NCBI GenBank assembly: GCA_030680575.1
Contig: JAUXVI010000054.1
Coordinates: forward strand, 62,001-126,000
Direction of reading: 5' to 3'
Source: Hylemonella sp.
GTDB taxonomy: Bacteria > Pseudomonadota > Gammaproteobacteria > Burkholderiales > Burkholderiaceae_C
Length of the DNA stretch: 64,000 nucleotides
Shown: positions 47,294 through 54,198 of the stretch, one piece after another
How positions within the stretch are numbered: position 1 is the first letter of the stretch
Layout: each line of letters opens with the position of its first letter
Made by a program: the position numbers and the translations under genes
Notes under the pieces: model-generated
Databases searched by the model: none
What the model was told of the DNA's origin: nothing
Seen by the model: only the letters and a program-made list of their open reading frames with translations

Positions 47294-48745
47294 ATGAAGG
47301 CAGCCTGGTCGCGCTTCTTGCGCTGGCGCCTGCTGGGGGCCACGCTGGTGGCCGTCTCCGTGGCGCTGCTGGGTGCCGGCTTTCTGCTCTCCAGCCTGTT
47401 CCGCACGCATGTCACGGCGCAGTTCGAAGCGCAACTCCTGCGCCAGCTCGACCAGCTCACCGCCGCGCTGGAGCCCGACGCGCAGCAGCGCCCGCAACTC
47501 ACCTCGTCCTTGAGCGACCCGCGCTGGCAGACACCGTACTCGGGCTTGTACTGGCAGATCGAGGCCCAGGGCGCGGCTGATGCAGCGGCCACCCCAGAGC
47601 GGCCTGTGCTGCGCTCGCGCTCGCTGTGGGACACCGAACTGCCGCTGCCCCGCGATACCCTCGGCCAGGCTGACGTGCATCGCCACCTGATCCCGGGGCC
47701 GAACGGGCAGGTGTTGCTGGCGCTCGAACGCAGCGTGCAATTCATCGCGTCGGCGCCAAGCGCCTCCAGTGCCGCCGCCCAGGCAACGCCAGGCTGGCGT
47801 CTGGTCGTGGCGGGCGACGTGGCAGAACTCGAAAGCGCGGTGGCCAGCTTTTCCAGGCAGCTCGGTCTTTCGCTGGCGGTGCTGGGGGCGGCCCTGCTGG
47901 CCGCAGCCTGGGCCCAAGTGACGCTGGGCCTGCTGCCGCTGCGCAAGTTGCAGGCGGCCGTGCAGTCCATCCGTCAGGGCCGCGAACAGCGCCTGGAAGG
48001 GGCGTTCCCGGCCGAGGTTGACCCCCTGGTGCAGGACTTCAACCAGGTGCTCGACCAGAACGAGCAGGTGGTCAAGCGCGCACGCCAGATGGCGGGCAAT
48101 CTGGCGCACGCCATCAAGACCCCGCTGGCGGTCATCAGCAACCTGGCCGAAGACCCGGGCTCGGCGCCGCGTGCCTGGGCCAGCCAGTTGCAGGAACAGG
48201 TGGCCACCATCCGTCATCAGGTCGACTGGCATCTGGGCCGGGCGCGCGCCTCCAGTGCCGGCGTTGCCGGCCTGCGCACCGAAGTCGAGCCGGTGCTGCA
48301 GGGGCTGGTGCGTGTCATGCGCAAGGTGCATGCGCAGCGCGAAGGCCGGCCCGGGTTGACCATAAACGTGTTGCCGATGGCGGCTGGTTTGCAGTTCGCC
48401 GGCGAGTCGCAAGACCTGCAGGAAATGGCCGGCAACCTGCTGGACAACGCCTGCAAGTGGGCGCACAGCCGGGTGCAGCTGGTCGCAAGCCAGGCCCAGG
48501 GCCAGCTCCACATCACGATTGAAGACGATGGCCCTGGCTTGAGCGAGACCGAGCGCGGCCGCGTTTTTGAACGGGGCGTCAGAGCCGACGAGCGCACCCC
48601 CGGGACGGGCCTGGGTTTGGACATTGCCCGGGAACTGGCGGGTCTGTACCAGGGCGAGGTCAGACTGGATGCCTCCCGCCTGGGCGGCCTGAAAGCCGAG
48701 CTGATGCTGCCTGGTTTCAGCAAGCGCGATGCGCTATTGAATTAA
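47294..48745 (+). CDS. PhoQ-like sensor histidine kinase
   Basis: This 483-residue membrane kinase has a first helix (about 10-35), a periplasmic sensor region (about 36-185), a second helix, a HAMP-like linker, the phospho-acceptor NLAHAIKTPLAVISNLAED (His272) and an ATP-binding domain with DNACKWA, DDGPGL and GTGLGLDIARELAGLY. It follows the response regulator by two bases. The last residues (ALLN) and the stop lie inside a copy of the dispersed two-hairpin element, so the C-terminus has been altered by that repeat. Confidence 0.93.
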   Translation: MKAAWSRFLRWRLLGATLVAVSVALLGAGFLLSSLFRTHVTAQFEAQLLRQLDQLTAALEPDAQQRPQLTSSLSDPRWQTPYSGLYWQIEAQGAADAAATPERPVLRSRSLWDTELPLPRDTLGQADVHRHLIPGPNGQVLLALERSVQFIASAPSASSAAAQATPGWRLVVAGDVAELESAVASFSRQLGLSLAVLGAALLAAAWAQVTLGLLPLRKLQAAVQSIRQGREQRLEGAFPAEVDPLVQDFNQVLDQNEQVVKRARQMAGNLAHAIKTPLAVISNLAEDPGSAPRAWASQLQEQVATIRHQVDWHLGRARASSAGVAGLRTEVEPVLQGLVRVMRKVHAQREGRPGLTINVLPMAAGLQFAGESQDLQEMAGNLLDNACKWAHSRVQLVASQAQGQLHITIEDDGPGLSETERGRVFERGVRADERTPGTGLGLDIARELAGLYQGEVRLDASRLGGLKAELMLPGFSKRDALLN

Positions 48746-48781
48746 TAGCGTCGCGCACATATTTGACGAGGGCTGGAGGTA
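48733..48781 (-). repeat. 49-bp two-hairpin dispersed element at the end of the sensor kinase gene
   Basis: On the plus strand it starts GCTATTGAATTAATAGC (48733-48749) and ends AGGGCTGGAGGTA (48769-48781). The kinase stop TAA at 48743-48745 lies in the first hairpin. The first half is well preserved and the GGGCT...AGCCC hairpin is degenerate. Confidence 0.75.
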
Positions 48782-48792
48782 TTTTTGATGCA

Positions 48793-48826
48793 TAAAAAAC
48801 CCGCTCTGCTTGCGCAGGAGCGGGTT
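48793..48826 (-). terminator. Terminator after the DUF3297 gene
   Basis: CCCGCTC and GAGCGGG pair around an 11-base loop; on the minus strand a run of T follows. It lies 42 bases beyond the DUF3297 stop. Confidence 0.8.
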
Positions 48827-48867
48827 GGGCGGTGGCTGGCTCAGAGCCGTTGTTGCCAGGCTGTTAC

Positions 48868-49116
48868 TCAGCGATAAAACGCTTCGACCTTGCCTTTGAG
48901 CTTGATCATCAGCGGGTTGCCCTTGCGGTCCACCGTCTTGCCGGCGGGCACTTTGACCCAGCCTTCGCTGATGCAGTATTCCTCGACGTCCATGCGCTCC
49001 TTGTCGTTGAAGCGGATGCCGACGTCATGCTCGAACACGGCCGCCACGTAATGCGGGCTGCGCGGGTCGATGGAGAGGTGGTCGGGCAGGGTGGGGCGTT
49101 GGGTGGCTTCGGTCAT
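48868..49116 (-). CDS. DUF3297 family protein
   Basis: This 82-residue protein matches the DUF3297 family, beginning LPDHLSIDPRSPHYVAAVFE and ending GNPLMIKLKGKVEAFY. The family is common in proteobacteria, small and cytoplasmic, and of unknown function; some members are mislabelled as glutathione peroxidase. It is followed by a good terminator. The next gene on the strand, yebC, is 60 bases upstream, so a shared transcript is possible. Confidence 0.85.
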   Translation of the reverse strand: MTEATQRPTLPDHLSIDPRSPHYVAAVFEHDVGIRFNDKERMDVEEYCISEGWVKVPAGKTVDRKGNPLMIKLKGKVEAFYR

Positions 49117-49176
49117 GCTTGTTTTTGAGTTGGCACAAATCAGGCCTGATTTTCCATGAATTGACGTGGCCCGATG

Positions 49177-49887
49177 TCAATCGCCCAGGCCGACGAACAC
49201 GTTTTGCACATCGTCGTTGGCGTCGATGGCCGCGAGGAACGCCTCCACTTCTTCCAGGGCCTCGGCACTCAGGCTGGCGGGGTCCACCGGATTCTTGGCC
49301 TTGTAGCCCAGCTTGGCCGACAGGACGGTGAAACCCTGCGCCGGCAAGGCGCGGCTCACCAGGTCGAGGTCGGTGGCATCGGTCAGGAACAGCGTGGTGC
49401 CGTCCTCACCCGGTTCGAAGTCCTGCGCACCGGCTTCGATGGCGGCCAACTCGGGGTCAGCACCGGCGGCGGCAGGTTCGGCTTCGATCATGCCGACGTG
49501 GTCAAAGTCCCAGGACACTGAGCCGGAAGTGCCGAGTTGGCCCTTGCGGAACAGCACGCGCATTTCGGGGGCGGTGCGGTTCACGTTGTCGGTCAGGCAT
49601 TCCACCATCACCGGCACGCGGTGCGGCGCAAAGCCTTCGTAGATCACGTGGTCAAAGTTGACCGCCTCACCGGTCAGGCCGGCGCCTTTCTTGATGGCAC
49701 GCTCCAGCGTGTCCTTGGGCATGGAGACCTTGCGGGCCTGTTCCACCACCAGCCGTAGGCGCGAGTTCAGGGATGGGTCGGCGCCGCCGCGCGCCGCGAC
49801 CATGATTTCCTTGGCCAGCTTGCCAAACAGTTTGCCTCTGGCATCGGCGGCTTGAGCCTTGCCTTTTGCTTTCCACTGCGCGCCCAT
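49177..49887 (-). CDS. yebC: YebC/PmpR family protein
   Basis: This 236-residue protein has the family start [19 protein letters not shown] and the core [20 protein letters not shown] followed by [18 protein letters not shown]. Family members are DNA-binding regulators, and some relieve ribosome stalling at proline stretches. The N-terminus differs slightly from the usual MAGHSKW start and corresponds to a paralogous subgroup. It stands alone or with DUF3297 on the minus strand. Confidence 0.93.
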   Translation of the reverse strand: MGAQWKAKGKAQAADARGKLFGKLAKEIMVAARGGADPSLNSRLRLVVEQARKVSMPKDTLERAIKKGAGLTGEAVNFDHVIYEGFAPHRVPVMVECLTDNVNRTAPEMRVLFRKGQLGTSGSVSWDFDHVGMIEAEPAAAGADPELAAIEAGAQDFEPGEDGTTLFLTDATDLDLVSRALPAQGFTVLSAKLGYKAKNPVDPASLSAEALEEVEAFLAAIDANDDVQNVFVGLGD

Positions 49888-50120
49888 GTTGGATCTTTCT
49901 TGCGTTTGTGGCGCTTGAATGCGCCAGATTTGTTTTGTCGGGGCATGCGCACAGGTTCAAAGACGTGGCGCAGGACCGGGGGACCTGTTTATACACCCTG
50001 ATGAAGGGCCTGACCTTGATGCGCCGCAGGTGGTGCTGACCTGTCCAAGCCAGGTTCCTGCTTGATAAGATGAGCATCCGGGTCATGTTGGAGCGTGACC
50101 TCAAGGGCCGTGAAGTCTTC
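49888..50120. other. Divergent intergenic region before the peptidase-MA-like gene
   Basis: This region separates the starts of yebC and the next plus-strand gene. A plus-strand ATG at 50070 would extend the peptidase-MA-like protein by 17 residues. I see no other gene or clear promoter. Confidence 0.3.
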
Positions 50121-51062
50121 ATGAAATACGCAAAACCTGCGATGTCAAACCGACGGGCGCGAGTCGGACGGACCCTCTTTGGGCTGGTGGTCGTCTGGGC
50201 CGTCTCTTTGCTGCTGTCCCATGGGGCCCATGCCTCATCATTGAGCCTGGAGACCCAGGATCTGGTCGTCTCAGACCCGTCGGGCCAGATGACAGATGAG
50301 CGGCTCAAGGTACTTGCCAGCCAGGCGCAGGAAACCCTCGATCAGGTGTTGGCACTCTGGGAGGTCGATTCTGGTTCGTCCCGGTTCGGAAAAATCAGGG
50401 TGAAATTTGATGTGCCTCGGGGGCATGACTACTACACGAGTGTCTTTGTTGTCGCTTCGGATGGCGCAGGTGGGCGTCGTGCTCGTGTTGTCATGGTCTA
50501 TGGCTTTGAGAAAGACCCCATGACCATGGCGCACAAACTGACCAGCGCGGTATTTCCGCACCCGGACAAACTGGTTCGCAACATGATGGGCGTTCCTGTT
50601 GAGGAGCGGATCGGCAACCGCATGTCGTTTCCTGGCTGCGGCCTCAGCAGCGACGACTGGGCTTTGGCCTTCTTGCGCGCCAATGAACTGTTGCCCATCA
50701 GTGACCTGGGGAGTGATCATGCCTCATGGGGCCATCAGATCAGCCCGGATGGCATTCCGCGTGTGGTGGACCGGATCAAGCAGACAAAGGGTTATGTGGA
50801 AGCAGGTTCTTTCGGTCGCTACCTTCTTCAGCAATACGGGGTTGCCAAACTCAAGCAGTTCTACCGACTGTCACTCCAAGGCGGCAGACCCTGGAAGGCG
50901 GTGTTCGGCAAGGAGGTGGCCGCGTTGGACCGCGAATGGCGGGATGCACTGACAGCGCAAGAGGCAAGCCGTGGCAAGAACGCAGACATCGTATGGGGGA
51001 TGTTCAAGCAGAACCCCAACCAGGCGTGCACCCTGGTGCAAGATCATGTCGCCGGGCCGTGA
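50121..51062 (+). CDS. Exported peptidase-MA-like protein lacking the HExxH motif
   Basis: This protein has an N-terminal signal peptide or anchor (hydrophobic LFGLVVVWAVSLLLSHGAHA) and a fold-level resemblance to the peptidase MA (gluzincin) family: a late GSFGRYLLQQYGVAKLKQFY segment and FGKEVAALDREWRDAL are typical. The zinc-binding HExxH helix is replaced by MTMAHKLTSAVFPHP, so it is probably inactive as a protease or uses another site. The start is uncertain (50070 or 50121; 330 or 313 residues). Family assignment is tentative, and no informative neighbours are present. Confidence 0.6.
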   Translation: MKYAKPAMSNRRARVGRTLFGLVVVWAVSLLLSHGAHASSLSLETQDLVVSDPSGQMTDERLKVLASQAQETLDQVLALWEVDSGSSRFGKIRVKFDVPRGHDYYTSVFVVASDGAGGRRARVVMVYGFEKDPMTMAHKLTSAVFPHPDKLVRNMMGVPVEERIGNRMSFPGCGLSSDDWALAFLRANELLPISDLGSDHASWGHQISPDGIPRVVDRIKQTKGYVEAGSFGRYLLQQYGVAKLKQFYRLSLQGGRPWKAVFGKEVAALDREWRDALTAQEASRGKNADIVWGMFKQNPNQACTLVQDHVAGP

Positions 51063-51095
51063 CGGTATGCAGGCCGCGCTGGCCGATGTCCGCGC

Positions 51096-51749
51096 CTAAA
51101 GACGCTTCAGCCAGGCGAGGCGCTGGTTGATCTTGTCGCGCCAGCCATGTGCCATCCCGGGGAGTTGTGCCAACGCTTCAAGCGCCGCGAGCGACGGCCG
51201 GTGTTCCGCCCACAGCCGCATGAATTCGTGCAGGGCGGGGGCGCCGGATGCGGGTTGAATCAGCGCCAACTCGTCCCCGGGGCTGACGGTGCCGGGCTGT
51301 TTGACGCGCAGGTACCAACCGGTCAGGTGACTTCTCGCAATCAAGGCCGCAACACCTTCACAAGCCAACCGCTCGTCGATCTTCCAGCAAGGGGTGCGCG
51401 GCTGGCTGACCTGGAGCAGGGCGGTGCCCAACTGCCAGAGGTCGCCGATGCGGACATCGTGTTCGTCAATGTCGGCGGCCGAGAGGTTTTCGCCCAAGGC
51501 ACCGGGCACCAGGGCTGCGGCAATCTCCGGGAAGCTGCTGGCCAGACGCGCGTAATGCCTGCCCGGATAAAGGTGAACGGCCTTGTCCGGTCCGCCATGC
51601 ACCCGTCGGTCTGCCTGCTGGTCGCCGACGAAGCCCTCTTCGGTCAAATCAACCGGACCCATAACGGGGGACTTGAACATGCCCGTGAGACGCCCTGACG
51701 TTGGCAAGGGCTGGATGCCGCCAGTGAAGATCTCTACTTGAGTTATCAA
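51096..51749 (-). CDS. MOSC-domain protein (YiiM type)
   Basis: This 217-residue protein contains the MOSC core GFVGDQQADRRVHGGPDKAV, then YPGALGENLS-type and VSQPRTPCWKIDER with the conserved cysteine that binds the molybdenum cofactor or sulfur. YiiM-type proteins reduce N-hydroxylated base analogues. The start is a TTG at 51749 with only a weak ribosome-binding site, so a few more upstream residues are possible. It may link to the molybdenum-cofactor operon at 31661-34188 functionally. Confidence 0.87.
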   Translation of the reverse strand: MITQVEIFTGGIQPLPTSGRLTGMFKSPVMGPVDLTEEGFVGDQQADRRVHGGPDKAVHLYPGRHYARLASSFPEIAAALVPGALGENLSAADIDEHDVRIGDLWQLGTALLQVSQPRTPCWKIDERLACEGVAALIARSHLTGWYLRVKQPGTVSPGDELALIQPASGAPALHEFMRLWAEHRPSLAALEALAQLPGMAHGWRDKINQRLAWLKRL

Positions 51750-51769
51750 TTTCAGTGGCTACCTATGGT

Positions 51770-52189
51770 TCAGACGCGCCAGAAATCTGCCGCACCATCC
51801 GGCAGACTTGCCAGCATATGGTCCAAGTCTTCTTCGTTGATGTTGCGACGCAGTGCCATGGCCACGTCGTGGATCGCGGTGTCCGGCGCAAAGTTGTGTG
51901 CCACCCGCAGGGACTGCACTTCCCGGGTCATGGCCGCCCGGTCGTCAAAGGCCAGGGGCGGCTCGTCCGTGTTCCAGTCAGCGACGAAGATGGCGCGCAG
52001 CACGGGCGGCAGCACATGGGCAAAACGGACGGCATCCTTGACGGTCAGCCGGTGGCGGAAGGTGTGCAGCACGCCCACCACCATGTTCCAGGCCATGTTG
52101 GTGGTAGCCAGCCCCGCAATGTCGCGCGCATCGACCATGAACTTGTCAAAGTCCAGCGAGGCGCGTTGGTACTCCGAGGGGATGGGCAT
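51770..52189 (-). CDS. DUF2267 family protein
   Basis: This 139-residue helical protein matches DUF2267 (two repeated helical units, DFDKFMVDARDIAGLATTNM ... VLHTFRHRLTVKDAVRFAHVLPPVLRAIF and HDVAMALRRNINEEDLDHML). The function of the family is unknown. It sits 20 bases before the MOSC gene and 27 after the GST gene on the same strand, so the three may form an operon. Confidence 0.8.
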   Translation of the reverse strand: MPIPSEYQRASLDFDKFMVDARDIAGLATTNMAWNMVVGVLHTFRHRLTVKDAVRFAHVLPPVLRAIFVADWNTDEPPLAFDDRAAMTREVQSLRVAHNFAPDTAIHDVAMALRRNINEEDLDHMLASLPDGAADFWRV

Positions 52190-52216
52190 ACGCTTCCCGG
52201 CAGGCTTGCGAAGCGG

Positions 52217-52921
52217 TCAAGCCCGTTTGGGAATGTTCAGCCCCTTGGCCACCGCCGGCCGCGCCACAAATGCTGCCAGCACGCGCGTGACATTCGGGAA
52301 GTCCTGGATGCCGACCAGATCACCGGCTTCGTAAAAGCCGATCAGGTTGCGTACCCAGCCGAAGGTGGCGATGTCGGCAATTGTGTAGTCCCGGCCCATG
52401 ATCCAGTCGCGGCCTTCGAGCCGCTGGTTGAGCACCTTCAGCAGGCGTTTGGTTTCGGCCAGGTAGCGGTCGCGCGGGCGCTTGTCCTCGTAGTCCTTGC
52501 CGGCAAATTTGTGGAAGAAGCCGAGCTGGCCAAACATGGGGCCGATGCCGCCCATCTGGAACATCAGCCACTGCAGGGTCTCGTAGCGCGCGGCGGGGTC
52601 GGCGGGCAGGAATTGGCCGGTTTTCTCGGCTAGGTAGATCAGGATGGCGCCGGACTCGAACAGCGCCAGCGGCTGGCCGCCCGGACCGTTGGGGTCGATG
52701 ATGGCCGGGATCTTGTTGTTGGGGTTGAGCGAGAGGAATTCGGGCGACAGCTGGTCGTTGGTCTCGAAGCTCACCAAGTGCGGCTCGTAGGGCAGGCCGG
52801 TCTCTTCCAGCATGATCGAAACCTTGACGCCGTTGGGCGTGGGCAGCGAATAGAGTTGCAGCCAGTCAGGATGCTGGGCGGGCCATTTTCGGGTGATGGG
52901 GAAGTCGGCAAGGGTGGTCAT
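52217..52921 (-). CDS. Glutathione S-transferase, YfcG/YghU type
   Basis: This 234-residue protein has a thioredoxin-like N-domain (LYSLPTPNGVKVSIMLEETG, NPNNKIPAIIDP, FESGAILIYLAEKTG) and the all-helical C-domain (DYTIADIATFGWV). The TPNGxKV start of the active site is typical of the YfcG/YghU (nu) class, which reduces disulphides and peroxides with glutathione rather than conjugating. The ATG at 52921 opens the minus-strand GST-DUF2267-MOSC group. Confidence 0.92.
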   Translation of the reverse strand: MTTLADFPITRKWPAQHPDWLQLYSLPTPNGVKVSIMLEETGLPYEPHLVSFETNDQLSPEFLSLNPNNKIPAIIDPNGPGGQPLALFESGAILIYLAEKTGQFLPADPAARYETLQWLMFQMGGIGPMFGQLGFFHKFAGKDYEDKRPRDRYLAETKRLLKVLNQRLEGRDWIMGRDYTIADIATFGWVRNLIGFYEAGDLVGIQDFPNVTRVLAAFVARPAVAKGLNIPKRA

Positions 52922-53118
52922 GACAACGTGATGAGTGAGAGTGGAATGTCTGGCTCACTGTAGCCCAAGCAGGCTAAGCTTGCAGCGTTCTGCATTGGCG
53001 TACTGGTGTCAGGACTTGCACGCAGTGCTTCCGATTCAGACGACCTGGGTGCGACGAACGGAGAGGCCGCGTGCTGCGACGACGCACTTGCATGACGAAC
53101 ATGCAGTGTTGGTACGCC
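52922..53118. other. Intergenic stretch between GST and PP2C genes
   Basis: No gene is present. GGCGTAC (52997-53003) and GTACGCC (53112-53118) bound a 122-base stretch as inverted ends, with partial internal symmetry (ACTTGCA-type words). The right end touches the PP2C stop codon. Confidence 0.3.
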
Positions 53119-53877
53119 CTAGTCCAGCTGTTCGAGCTTGACAATGACCAACGACAGATTGTCGCCACTGCCACGAGCACGGGAGCGTGCCTTTTCGATC
53201 AGAAACTCGCTGGCTTCACGGGCTGACAGCTTGGACAAGGCTGCCCCAAGCTCTGTGCTGTTGAAGTAGTGCCAGACGCCATCGCTGCAGGCCATCAGGG
53301 TATCGCCAGGTGCCAGCTGCGGGATGAAGTGCATGTCCATGGGTGGGTCGTTTTCCGTCCCCAGGCAGCCCATCAGGATGTTGGATTGAGGATGGACGTT
53401 GGCTTCCTCTTCCGTGATGCTGCCGTTTTCGACCAAGGTCTGGACATACGAATGATCCAGTGTGCGCTTGATCAGGCGATCCCCATGGTAGTGGTAGACA
53501 CGCGAGTCGCCGGCATGGATCCAGTGGCAATCGCCACCCGGGTTGATCAGAAAGGCCGCCAGCGTGCTGTGAGGTTCCTGTTCGGAAGAAATGGCGCTGA
53601 GTTTGATCACCAGATTGGCTTCCTGCACCAGTTGCTTGAGCAGCGTGGGTGCATCGTCGGTTTCCGGCGCGTAGCGATCAAACAGCTGTTTCGCGGTCAT
53701 CATGACCTGGTCGGAGGCGGTGCGGCCCCCGCTGCGTCCGCCCATGCCGTCGGCAACGACTGCCAACACGCAGCCGTTGACGCGCGGGTGGTTCAAGAGC
53801 GCCACCTGATCCTGCTGGTATTCACGGTCTCCCTTGTGAATGCCGGTTGATGCGGTAAGTCGGTAACCTTTGCTCAT
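53119..53877 (-). CDS. PP2C-type serine/threonine phosphatase
   Basis: This 252-residue protein has the metal-binding PP2C motifs: GDREYQQDQVALL, VVADGMGGRSGGRTASD, HAGDSRVYHYHGDRLIKRT, MACSDGVWHY and RGSGDNLSLVIVKL. It dephosphorylates Ser/Thr residues; bacterial relatives work with Hanks-type kinases or in type VI secretion control, but no kinase gene is nearby. The ATG at 53877 (MSKGYRLTASTG) is preferred to one seven codons upstream. Confidence 0.93.
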   Translation of the reverse strand: MSKGYRLTASTGIHKGDREYQQDQVALLNHPRVNGCVLAVVADGMGGRSGGRTASDQVMMTAKQLFDRYAPETDDAPTLLKQLVQEANLVIKLSAISSEQEPHSTLAAFLINPGGDCHWIHAGDSRVYHYHGDRLIKRTLDHSYVQTLVENGSITEEEANVHPQSNILMGCLGTENDPPMDMHFIPQLAPGDTLMACSDGVWHYFNSTELGAALSKLSAREASEFLIEKARSRARGSGDNLSLVIVKLEQLD

Positions 53878-53958
53878 GTTCAGCAGCCTAAAGGACAAAG
53901 TCCTCGATAAGTCGGTATGAAAGACGTATTATCGAAGCAAGCGGGGAGATGAGAATGG

Positions 53959-54195
53959 TTGCTTCCCCGGTTTGTCTTTTTGCTGCGACTTTTGGACTCC
54001 AATCTTCACTCCCCTGAACGTCATCTGATCGAATTGCGTATCGAGCACGCTGATCTTGACGCCATGATCGACCGCCTCTGTCAGGTCGTGCCACTCGACG
54101 AGCTGATGATCCGACGCCTCAAGAAAAGACGCTTGGTCCTGCGCGACGAAATCAGCCGGCTGGAACGTAGCCTCACGCCCAACGAGCCAGCCTGA
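53959..54195 (+). CDS. YdcH-family (DUF465) small protein
   Basis: This small coiled-coil protein of 67-78 residues has the DUF465 pattern SPERHLIELRIEHADLDAMI and ELMIRRLKKRRLVLRDEISR. It has no ATG; TTG codons at 53959 or 53992 are the possible starts and neither has a clear Shine-Dalgarno. The function is unknown. It ends three bases before the helicase start, so the two are co-transcribed. Confidence 0.78.
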   Translation: MLPRFVFLLRLLDSNLHSPERHLIELRIEHADLDAMIDRLCQVVPLDELMIRRLKKRRLVLRDEISRLERSLTPNEPA

Positions 54196-54198
54196 CGC

